Assembly (NCBI GenBank): GCA_032164295.1
Contig: JAJHTX010000005.1
Location: forward strand, 496,001-560,000
DNA from: Inonotus obliquus
Taxonomy: Eukaryota; Basidiomycota; Agaricomycetes; Hymenochaetales; Hymenochaetaceae
DNA: 64,000 bases
Direction of reading: 5' to 3'
Part shown: positions 12,066 to 23,300 of the stretch, in pieces
How positions within the stretch are numbered: position 1 is the first letter of the stretch
How the letters are laid out: each line of letters opens with the position of its first letter
Notes under the pieces: generated by a model
What the model was told of the DNA's origin: nothing
The model's database searches: none
What the model saw: the letters and a program-made list of their open reading frames with translations, nothing else
Program-made: the position numbers and the translations under genes

Positions 12066-15000
12066 ATGTCGGAGCCATCGCCAGGCCACCGTGTTCTTCA
12101 AGGTCAGCTTTGCTTACTGCTGCTCTGGATGCCAGGTTGGCTTACTTCTAGGTAGTGATACGTGTTACTGGCGTCAAGAACGCAAGGAAAGCAAGACTCC
12201 GCGTAGAGATCAAACTCGACGACTCGGAGAATGTCCACAAATCGGGAGAAATCGACAATGACGGAAAGCCTGGCTGGTCTGACACATTCACATTGTAGGT
12301 ATGACTTCTGCCTACACTGTACGCGCTCTGAGCATTTACAGCACGCAGTCGAATGCGTCTACATCTCTCAGTATCAGTCTGAAGAAGTCACGGAAGTTCC
12401 TACGGCCCCTCGGTGACGGCCTTCTTGGTCGTACCAGCATTGCGGTTGCACGGCTCTTGCAGGAATCTGCTGATCATGACGGTGAGCCTGAATTTCGATC
12501 TATTCTGGAAGTCCAAGTCTGATTGGTCGTTAGTTGAACTGGCCCTCTTATCTTCTTCTCTTGTGGGAGAGCCGAAGCACACAGGCACCATTTTTCTTTC
12601 CTGCAAGGAGATTGATGCACTTTCGCGGGCTGATATCGACGTCTCGGCGGCGGAACAAAGCGTTGAACGGATCAAGTTGTCGATAGAGAAACCAGAGTCC
12701 GCTATTGCAGTGATTGGGTCTGTAATAGAAGTAGTAGACGTGATTATTGAGGTTGTTGATAAGGTCGCTGAAGTAGGTCTCTTTAGCGCCCCTTGGCCAG
12801 TCAGGTGGATTAACTCTAATGTTTCAGATCCATCCAGTGTTTAACGTCTCGTGGAAGGCCGCGTCCGCTCTATACAAGGTATGTCAACTTATACCGCGTC
12901 GCGACCCATGACTAAGGCCTCATCTACCCTAAGCTCGTGTCCTACCAGTATAAAAGCGACAGGAAGCTAGTTGAGACCGTCGAGAAGATGAAAATAGCAT
13001 ATGAAATCTCTACCGTCGCTGGAACATTGAATGATAGGACGAAGATGCTGAAGCCACTAGTCAAGGAGTTGCTCAACGTTACTATCGATTGCTCTCGATT
13101 TGTCCAAGAATATGCTAGACATAGCTTCGTTGGTATGATGTTCTCGTTCTGCTCTCCTGGCAAAGCTGATCCGTATCAAGGCCGTACGCCTCGCGTTCTT
13201 AGCAAGGGGAGGATAGACGAATTTGCTGCCCGTTTCGTTTCTCTGAGAAATGATATGGACTCTGTAATAGTGTCGACAACGGCTAAAGGAGTCGATGAAA
13301 TCAGTACGTGACTTCCCGTTGTCACTTCCACGGCCTCCATCAAGGCTCTGACCATTACGACGCAGGGCAGCAGCAACTAATGGATGCACCACTTATCTCA
13401 GAAACGCACAACGCCGTTGCTGACATAGGTACGCCTCTCCCTGCTTGCTCTCTGTTTACCAAACTCAGCGAATCTGGAAGGTCTGGTCCAGCAGCTCGAA
13501 GTACTGGAGAAGCAGCTCAATCCATTCAAGTCCGATGCGTCTAATGTGTCCAAGCGACCTCGATGTCTTGAAGGAACACGCCGAGAATACTTGGATCCAA
13601 TCATGGACTTCATATCTTCGGACAGCACTCCGAATGTTCTGTGGCTTACTGGAGCCGCGGGATCGGGCAAGAGCACGATTGCGGTGACCGCTTCAGATGA
13701 GTGCGACAAAAAGGGCTGGCATGCTGCCTACGTGTTCTTCGAGCGAGAGAGGGGCGATCCGAGCTTCGTCATTCGGACAATTGCCTACAAGCTATCGGAA
13801 CTTCATCCTTCCATCGCGTCGCGTGTCTCCGAAGCCGTTGGCAAGCATAAGAATATCAACGGAAATACATTGAAGACGCAGTTCGAAGTACTCCTCCTTG
13901 GACCGCTTAATGCGGGTGCGGACGAGGTAGAAGGCCGCATTGGCATCATCCTTGATGCGCTGGACGAAAGCGGAACGGCGGAACAACGAGAAGAGTTACT
14001 GAACCTGTTGAAGAATGAATTTGCAAGGCTCCCATCGAAAGTGCGCGTCCTCGTCACCAGTCGACCCGAGAACGACATCATGAAGGACCTGTTGTCGAAG
14101 AGTAATATCCACCATATCGCACTCGAGCACAGGTCCGACCGAAGCCAACACGATGTCAACCGATACATCAGAGAGACTATGTCTGGACTAGTCGGTGAGG
14201 CCGCAGCGAACGAAGAAGGATGGGATGGCAAGATGCAGATTCTGTGTGACGCCGCAGATGGACTTTTCATTTGGGCATCGACTGCGATCAAGATGGTGAA
14301 ACGTTCAGATGTGATGGAGGAACAACTGGATGGGCTCTTGGAGGACATCCGATCCATTGGCGGGTACGGTATCGATGGTCTGTACGCGACTGCGCTGAAG
14401 GATTGTGGGATCATGTGGAGATCAACCAAGTCCAAGGATCGGTTCGCAAGGGTGGTGGGACTGGTCGTGCTCGCGAAAGAAGAGCTGACTGCACATGCTA
14501 TCGCTAACATGCTTGGTATAAAAGAAGACCTGGTGAATAAAACCCTGGGGCACTTGCAACCAGTGTTATCTTTCGGATCTGGAGGGCCCGTTCATCTGCA
14601 TCACGCGTCCTTTGCAGACTATCTCCTGTCGAATGAGAGGTCGGGAGAACAACGTTGGCATATCGATGAAGACGCTCAGAGGGTGCACATAGCCGAACGT
14701 TGTTTCGATATCATGGCGGAGGGTCTGCGCTTCAACATCTGCGACATCGAGTCGTCGTTTGTCTACAACAAAGATATCATGGACCTTCATCGCCGGACCC
14801 AAGAGAACATCCCACTGCATCTGGACTACTCCTGTCGTTTCTGGGTCACTCACGTATGCGAGTTGTCGCAGTCCATGGATTTGTCGGGGTTGTTGGAGAG
14901 GCTGAATGTCTTCGCGCGTTCCCACCTCCTTCATTGGCTTGAGGTGCTCAGTCTGACTGGCAATTTCAATCGAGTTGCCGCCCGAGCCCTGTATGAAGTC

Positions 15001-17438
15001 AGTCTGTGGGCTGCGGTCAGTGATTGTATTTTTCCTTTCGTTCCTCTCACTCATCTCTTCAACAGCCCATCGATAAGGAGATGTCGTCATTCATGTGGGC
15101 CGCATACAGGCTGGCCAGCGTATTTTCATACCCGATGTCGCGGAGCGCACCTCAAATATACTTGTCCGCTGTATCGCTATGGACAGGTGAATCACGCGTG
15201 GCAGATCATTACTCAAGGATGTATCCATCCGTACCAGTGCATCGCTACGGGTCGAAACCTCCCGCACAGTGCATCAAAGTCATCCAGGGACATAGAAACC
15301 GGGTTGAGTCAGTAGCATTCTCGACAGACGGGAAACGAGTCGTGTCTGGTTCTTGCGATATGACGATCCGTGTTTGGGACGCAGACACAGGCGAGCTCGT
15401 CTTGGGTCCGCTTGTGGGGCATTCACATTATGTCACATCAATAGCATTCTCTCCGGATAGCAAGCGCGTTGTCTCTGGTTCTTTTGACGAGACGATCCGC
15501 ATTTGGTGCGCTGTGAGCGGTGAGCTCGTCTGTGGTCCGATCAAGGGACACAAGGACAACGTTAATTCTGTCGCATTCTCCCCAGATGGGAATCGAGTTG
15601 TGTCTGGCTCCAGAGATAACACTATCTGCGTTTGGAATGCAAACACCGGCGAGCTCATCTCGGGTCCCTTCGAGGGACATACAGGCGCCGTCAAGTCAGT
15701 CTCATTCTCGTCAGACGGGAAGCGCGTTGTGTCCGGTTCCGCTGATAAGACGATACGTGTCTGGGATGCTGACAGTAGCAAACTCATCTCAGGCCCGTTT
15801 GAAGGACACACAGATGAGGTGAATTCGGTTGCGTTCTCGCCAGACGGAATGCGAATTGTCTCTGGTTCCGTTGATAGGACAGTCCGTGTCTGGAACGTGG
15901 AGAGTCGTGAACTCATCAAGACGTTCAAGGGTCATACAGATCCGGTCACGTCCGTGGCATTCTCGCTTGATGGGAAACGGATCGTATCCGGCTCTGGGGA
16001 CACGACGGTGCGCATCTGGGACTCCGACACCGGAGAACTCGTCGCGGGTCCTTTCGAGGGGCACACACTCTGGGTCGCATCAGTCGCATTTTCGCAGGAT
16101 GGCAAGCGGGTTGTCTCTGGTTCGTATGATCACACGATCCGTATATGGGACGCCGACACCAACATGTTCCTTTCGGGTCAGCCCAAGGGCAACGGAGCCT
16201 CGGTAGGATCAGTAGGATTCTCGGCAGATGGGATGCGAGCGGTATCTGGCTCTGAGAGTGGGAGGATCTGTGTTTGGGGCACCGACACCGGCAGACTCGT
16301 CTCGGATGCGTTTGATGGAGACACAGGCGTAGTCACTTCAGTCACGCTCTCACCTGAGGGCGGATTCATTGCGTCAGGCTCCCGCGATGGGACGGTTCGT
16401 GTCTGGAATGCCAGCAGCGGCGAGCTTGTGTTGGGACCGCTCGAGGGGCACACACGAGAAGTCCGGTCACTTGCATTCTCCCCGGATGGAAATCGAGTCG
16501 TGTCTGGTTCTGCGGATAAGACGATCCACATCTGGAACGCAAAGGGTGGCGGGCTCGTTTCGGGCCCTCTTAAGGGACACACAGACTGGGTCAGATCAGT
16601 TGCATTCTCGCCAGACGGCAAACTCGTTGTTTCTGGTTCTGACGATTGGACGATCCGCATATGGGACTCCATCAGTGGAGAACTCGTCTCCGGTCCATTT
16701 CAGGGACACGAGGCCTTTGTGATGTCTGTCGCATTCTCGCCGGATGGGGAGAAAGTCGTCTCTGGTTCTGTTGATGGGACGATCCGAGTCTGGAACGTCG
16801 ACACTGGCGAGGTCGTCTCCGGTCCGTTCGAAGGACACACAGATTGGGTCTTCTCAGTTGCGTTCTCTCCAGATAGAAAACGAGTTGTCTCTGGTTCGGA
16901 TGATAAGACGTTTCGCATTTGGGATGCGGCCAACGGCGAGCTCATCTCGACTTTCTACGGATACGGGGATGATATACTGTCAGTCGCATTTTCCCCCGAC
17001 GGAAGGTACATTTACTCTGGTTCCAAGGATGGAACTATTCGAAAGTGGGACGTAGGTAGTGGCGAAGAAACATATGAACGTGCCTCGCAGGATTCGAACA
17101 CCAACTTGTCCGCCGCTCCTGCAGCCCTCAGCAAAAGGACTTCAGCAGACAGAGACAGAGAGGGTTCAAGTTTGTATTCAGAAAGAAGACTACGTGTTTC
17201 GGATTGGAAGATAAAGGACGATGGCTGGATAGTTACGGAGCGGGGAGAATTGCTTACTTGGGTGCCAGAAGACATGCGGAGGACCCTTTGGCAGGCTCGG
17301 AATACATTTGTACTCGGTTGTCAGTTTTCGACTAGGCTAGATTTCTCGAACGCACACGTAGGAGAGGGCTGGTACAAAGGTTTCCCTCGACAGGAGCAAC
17401 GTATAACGTGGATCTCAGACCGTCCACCTACAACGTGA
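12066..17438 (+). CDS. NLR2: C2-NACHT-WD40 STAND receptor
   Basis: Ten exons join in frame to about 1636 residues: 12066-12102, 12156-12294, 12342-12481, 12534-12772, 12828-12878, 12934-13132, 13181-13303, 13366-13428, 13469-15015 and 15066-17438. The domain order is as in NLR1: C2-like (VIRVTGVKNARKARLRVEI), a helical region with SAIAVIGSVIEVVDVIIEV, NACHT with GAAGSGKST and GIILDALDES, a helical arm, 14 WD40 repeats, and the tail DGWIVTERGELLTWVPEDM. It keeps the 63-nt linker exon (RQQQLMDAPLISE) that NLR1 has lost. Two acceptors end in AAG rather than CAG or TAG (before 12934 and 13181); both have equivalents in NLR3. No frameshift or stop was found, so it looks functional. The tail diverges and ends with TT. 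The ligand and output are not deducible. Confidence 0.9.
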
Positions 17439-18919
17439 ATTATTGTAATCCTTATTCACAATCGATGTGCTTGTACATTTATTCCTGCGTTTCCTGGAAG
17501 CTGAAATATCATCTAGTTGTTTCTGTTTCATTGATACTCTCCGAATTCTGCGATTGAGACGAGATTGACAGGACAATCGTTACTGATGGATACTTACTTT
17601 TTCTTCCAGATCTCAAGTAGTTCATGCTTTTCTGCGCGCCCGCTATGGTAGGGGACCGCAACATGGATTGATACTAAACAGCAACATTTCTGTTCTCCAA
17701 GCGCAAGCAATAATAATGATTTGAGTGAAGAATCGAGTTGGTTAAGATGAATTTTTTTATTGTTAATATTAATAGTGGTCTGACATATCTTATGTAAAGC
17801 TATAAGACGATGGGACTTGGGGTAAGATGACTCAAAGAAGAGGAAAGGAGAGAGAAGCATTGATAAGTATGAGAATGGGCCTCATTAAGCTTTCATAGGC
17901 ACAGGCAGGGAGTGTGAGGCGAGATCCGTTCACAACGCAGAGGCTAGAACGAATCAAGATGAGGAAGCCCAATAATGGTTCGGGCATTATGTATCTGCAA
18001 TGGAATGGCAGGCAAGGTAGGAATATGCAGTAGAGTAGACTGCTTAGATTGAAGGTATCGAACCACTACTATTAGCAACCACTATCCTCCAGATGCACGA
18101 TGAGTAATACATGAGAAATTCATTCGTATCCTCGAGATATTCTCCGGATTTCAATCCGTCTTCTTAATCTGTAAGAAGAAAAGCTGAGTTCTAAGAGAAG
18201 GCTTTTGGCAAGATACATAGGACGTCACTTCAGGATTGAGCAAGTCCACTTACGGTTTTTTTAGGAACACTGAATTCTTGTGCGGTTATGAGAGCTCAAG
18301 GCCCGCTTGCATGGTCTGTCGCTGCACCAGACACCCTGACACAGAGAAAATGAAATTGATCGCGAAGGGTAGTCGAGGTCGATCTTGCTTAGCATCTCAA
18401 TACTACTCATCAAGGTGTTCATTCAAGTTTCTTGATAAAACGCCCCGCACCAAATGAATGGTTATGCATAGTTGTCTTCAATCACCCTCCGGATACAGGA
18501 TAGACCATTTAGTACTGTCATTCGGCCCCCCGACTCGTGTCAACATGTTCTCTGAATCAGCAACAATTTGTTCATTGACACTCCATTGGTCCATCTGAAG
18601 GATTGCCTAGTCAGGAGCGTGGATAATGTCGCATTAGAATAGGCCCGGGGTGGGTAGCTAATCTGATGCATCTGAGGAATCAACTACGATTGAATAGGCA
18701 AAGCTTGAACTTGCACGACTCGATGGATTCAAAGGCGATCCCTGTTGCTGACTTGCTATGAATGAGACGGATAATAGGAGAAGGCAGTAACTGAGATTGA
18801 GCGAAACTAGGAGGCGTCCAATGACTCCGCTTTCAGCATAGTCGTTAGTCGATATCTGAATATAATGAGATCGGCGGAGTTTGATTATGTCATGTACAAC
18901 ATTACATAACTTTCCTTTG
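17439..18919. repeat. Array-repeated 3' flank blocks after NLR2
   Basis: Non-coding; the best-matching partner of 9326-10860, in the same order: F block 17439-18170, G block 18205-18340, S block 18420-18919. It differs by scattered substitutions and small indels. No open frame is conserved between the copies, which argues against a hidden gene. Confidence 0.7.
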
Positions 18920-19560
18920 TCTGGAAATAACTGACTTACATAATGTGATCCAATCATCGATGAGTACAGACGCCCAGCGCGAAGAAGTGAAGATCCTCGG
19001 GAGTCAATGCCATGCTGAGGTGAAGAGGATGCCGAGTATATCTACATTCTTTCTTTCGACCTATCAAGGTCTATTTCTTCACGCCCAGTCATCCGTACGT
19101 TTGGTGGTACTTTAATCAAAACAGATCATGGCATTCTAACATCTCGTTCAAAGGTAACCTGGTGAATCACTACCCCGTCTTTGAATACTCCGCCTAGACT
19201 CAGGATTGCCGCACTGCAGCAGGCAGCAGAGTAGGCAGAGAAGCCCCTAGCTCATTATGACGCCTCGCGCGAATGAGTGCTAAAGGCACAGCGTTCTATT
19301 ACTTCTCTGCAGACGAAGAAGAGGGTCGGAGGGAGATGGAGGAGCTGAAGAAAGCAAGAGATGAGATGGAAAGGGCGAGAGAGACTGGTGGACGTCAGGC
19401 CGTCAGGCCGAGCGAGAGCGAGAGCGCGGGGTTGGACACTATGGTGAGCAACCGATAGAGGAAAGGAGGAGAGTTGTGGATATGGAGGACAAGGGAGATG
19501 CTATGAAACTGAGCGGAAAACAGATCAATTCGTTGCTGGAGAGCATGTTGTCCGATTAGT
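18920..19560 (+). pseudogene. Truncated CCDC174-family copy, unit 3
   Basis: Second degenerate copy of the 3' half of the intact gene at 1507-2992. The retained piece GTAFYYFSADEEEGRREMEE is preceded by the same gaatgagtg stop change as in unit 2. There is a further stop in the codons around 19213 (gagtaggcagag), and the frame ends early at NR. The damage shared with the unit 2 copy shows that the duplication producing units 2 and 3 came after the gene was already broken. Confidence 0.85.
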
Positions 19561-20164
19561 GATATCGCGGCCTCACCAAGAGAGTATCTTATGATATACT
19601 CCCAGTTGACGGAAGATGATGCGCGCATTGTTATCCAACGAATCCTCCGTGCTTCCGTCGGCCACTTGACAGGAAGCTGTGGAATTGTAGTCTAAATAGG
19701 TAAGCTGGAAACACGTACTCGGCGTAGAACCTGTCTTCATATAATTGTAGCACTTGTTGCTGTCTTCAAAGGTCGAGAGTTTAGCAAAGCACACTAGTGC
19801 TCCTTGAGTCAAGCGGTCTTGTACATGCGTGTGAACCATACGTACGGTTACGCATGAGCCCTACTAGGAGATTTTCGGATTATAACAACCGACCAACTCG
19901 GGTAGCATAGTCATCAAAGCTACGACTGTCGAAACTGTATACTCACATCCGCCCACAAGACAGCCGACGACCCGACGTGCATACCTTTCGCAGGGTGACA
20001 CTATTTCGAGTGAACGACCGCCTTCATATTTCTCACGGGGCAGATCCTACGAACGAAGTGCCAGCGTTGTCGAGTCTGAACAATGCCCTGGAGAGTCAAT
20101 ATCTCTGAATGAAGTGGTGCACGTAGTAGCGACGCGACGGACTGGGAAGGCATCAAATGGTTAT
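19561..20164. other. Unit-specific insertion before NLR3
   Basis: About 500 bases (19600-20100) have no evident match upstream of NLR1 or NLR2. A minus-strand frame at 19573-19839 is open for 88 codons, but it resembles nothing I recognise and has no supporting splice structure. Treated as non-coding of unknown origin. Confidence 0.4.
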
Positions 20165-20332
20165 CTAAGCGCCTGACTCATCCATCAACGAGAAGCAGGA
20201 AAGACTCGCGGCGCACATAATCAGTGGACAAAGGGCCATGATGGCAACGGGCATGAGGAAACCTTGTGGATCATCGCTATTGTATATTCGAGGTGCAGCT
20301 CGTACAGGAAGGACAGGTTGATTCTACCCACC
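20165..20332 (+). promoter_or_regulatory. Conserved 5' flank of NLR3
   Basis: Matches the 5' flanks of NLR1 and NLR2, with a TATA-like tgtatattcg near 20281. Conservation resumes here after the unit-specific insertion, which points to a retained core promoter. Confidence 0.5.
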
Positions 20333-23300
20333 ATGTCAGAGCCATCCCACTGCGCTCTCCAAGGTCGGTTTTCTTCCCGCTACGCTCCGCCTCAATTATC
20401 TGACATTCAGATAGTGATTCGTATCACGGACATCCCGAGGAGGTCAAAGGACGCTAAGCTCTACGTTAAAATCAAAGTCGGCGAGTCCATTCGCAAAACA
20501 GGGGAGATCAGCGATGACGGAAAGCCTGGATGGCATGGCACCTTTACATGGTAAGAATAGCCTCCGCCTCCATACTAGTACGTACGTGTACTGAGTGTAC
20601 TGCAGCCTGCGATTGGACGCGTCTACTGCCTTCAGCATCAGTCTGAAATCGAAAAGGCGCTTCAAAGACGATCTTCTCGGTCGTACCGAAGTTTCGGTTG
20701 CGCAGCTCTTGCAAGAATCCGAACACGAAGGTGAGCTATAGGTACTGATCAAGTAGAAGTTGAAGCCTGATGAATATTCCAGTTCAACTGACTCTGCAGT
20801 CGTTACACCGGGTGAGATTTGGTAGAGGAAACCCGGAGCAGACAGCGACTATTGTTCTTTCTTACAAAGAGATTGATGCACTCTCCCGGGCAGAAATCGA
20901 TGTTTTGGCAGCGGAACAAAGCGTGGAACAGATCAAGGACTCGGTAGGTAACTCGGAGAGCGCTATCGCAGTGATTGGGTCTGTGATAGAAGTGGTCGAT
21001 GTCATGGTCGATGTCGTTGATAAGGTCTCTGAAGTAAGTCTCTTTCCTATTCTTTGGCCATTCCCGTGGATTACCTCTGCCGTTTCAGATCCATCCAGTG
21101 TTCAACGTCTCGTGGAAGGCCGCGTCCGCTCTATACAAGGTATGTCAAGTCATACCGCGTCGCATCCCATTACTAAGGCCTCATCTACCCTAAGCTCGTG
21201 TCCTACCAGTATGAAAGCGACAGGAAGCTAGTTGAGACCGTCGAGAAGATAAAAATAGCATATGAAGTTTCTACTGTCGCTGGAACATTGGGTGATAGGA
21301 CGGAGATGTTGAAGCCTCTAGTCAAGGCGCTGCTCAACGTTACTATAGACTGCTCTCGGTTTGTTCAAGAGTATGCTAGATATAGCTTCGTTGGTATGGC
21401 GTCCTCGTTCTGCCCTCTTGTAGAAGCTGATCCGTATACAAGGCCGTGCGCCTCGCCTTCTTAGCAAGGAGAGGATAGACGACTTTGCTTCCCGTTTCGT
21501 TGCTTTGAGAAAGGATATAGATACCGTCATAGGGTTGACAACGGCTAGAGTAGCCGATGAAATCAGTGAGTGACCTTTCAGGTGTTCGCTTTACAACTAC
21601 GATCTGAGGCCTAACCATGGGGTGTAGGACAACAGCAAGCATTGGATACGCAAGTTGGCTTGGAGACAAACAATGTCGTCATTGACATGAGTGAGTTTCC
21701 TCCTTCTCGTTTATCCTCGACTCTACTTAGCAAAAGAACAGAACTGCAGCAACAGCTTGAATACCATCTTAGCCCACTCAAGTCGGATGCGTCCGATGTA
21801 TCTAAGCGTCCCCGCTGCCTTGAAGGAACGCGCCGAGAATACTTGGATCCAATCATGGACTTCATATCCTCGGGCAGCACACCGAATGTTCTGTGGCTCA
21901 CCGGAGCCGCGGGATCGGGCAAGAGCACGATTGCTGTGACCGCTTCAGATGAGTGTGACAAAAGGGGGTGCCATGCTGCCTACCTTTTCTTCGAGCGAGA
22001 GAAGGGCGATCCGAGCTCCGTCATCCGCACCATTGCTTACAAGCTGACGGTACTTTACCCTTCCATCGCATCACGTGTCTCTGAAGCCATCAGGAAGAAT
22101 AAGAATATCAAAGGAAATATACTGAAGACGCAGTTCGAAGTACTGCTCCTTGGACCGCTTAGTGCAGTTGAGGATGAAGGAGAGGTCCGTATTGTCATCA
22201 TCCTTGATGCTCTGGACGAAAGCGGAACGGTGGAACAACGAGAAGAGTTGCTCATTCTCTTGAAGAACGAGTTTGCACGACTCCCATCGAAAGTGCGCGT
22301 CCTCGTCACGAGCCGACCCGAGAACGACATCATGAAGGACCTGTTGTCGAAGAGTAATATCCACCATATCGCACTCGAGCACAGGTCGGACCGAAGCCAA
22401 CACGATGTCAACCGATACATCAGAGAGACTATGTCCAGACTAGTCGGTGAGGCCGCAGCGAACGAGGAAGGATGGGATGACAAGATGCAGATTCTGTGTG
22501 ATGCCGCAGATGGACTTTTCATTTGGGCATCGACTGCGGTGAAGATGGTGAAACGTTCAGATGTGATGGAGGAACAGCTGGATGGGCTCTTGGAGGACAT
22601 CCGATCCGTTGGCGGGTATGGTATCGATGGTCTGTACTCAACCGCACTCAAGGATTGTGGAATCATGTGGCGGTCAACCAAGTCCAGGGAGCGTTTCGGA
22701 AGGGTGGTGGGACTGGTCGTCCTCGCAAAGGAAGAGCTTTCGTCGCAGGTCGTCGCGTCATTTCTTAGCTTCAGAGAGGAGCTGGTGAATATTACTCTTG
22801 AGCACCTCCAACCAGTGTTATCCTTCCGATCCGGGCAACCCGTTCATCTGCATCACGCGTCTTTCGCAGACTATCTACTATCAGACAAGAGGTCTGGAGA
22901 ACAATCTTGGCATATCGATGAAGTCGGTGAGAGGCAAACGATAGCTGAACGTTGTTTTGATATTATGGAGGAGAGATTACATTTCAACATTTGCGATATC
23001 GAGTCGTCGTTCAACTATAACATAGATATTCCAGACCTTCAAAACCGCATCAAAGAGAATATCCCGCCGCACGTCAGCTACGCCTGCCGTTTCTGGGCCG
23101 CCCATGTGATTGAGTTGCCGGTCTCGGCCGGACTGGCTTCGTTGTTGGTCAAGTTGAAACGATTCGCACATTCGCACCTTCTGTATTGGTTCGAGGTGCT
23201 CAGTCTGACTGGCAATTTCAATCGAGTTGCCGTCCGAGCTCTGTACGAAGTCAGTCTGTGGGCCGCGGTCAGTGATTGTACTCCCTTTTCGTATCTGTCA

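Noticed and set aside
19573..19839. Minus-strand 88-codon frame in the unit 3 insertion
   Set aside because: No similarity I recognise, no splice context and no counterpart in the other units.
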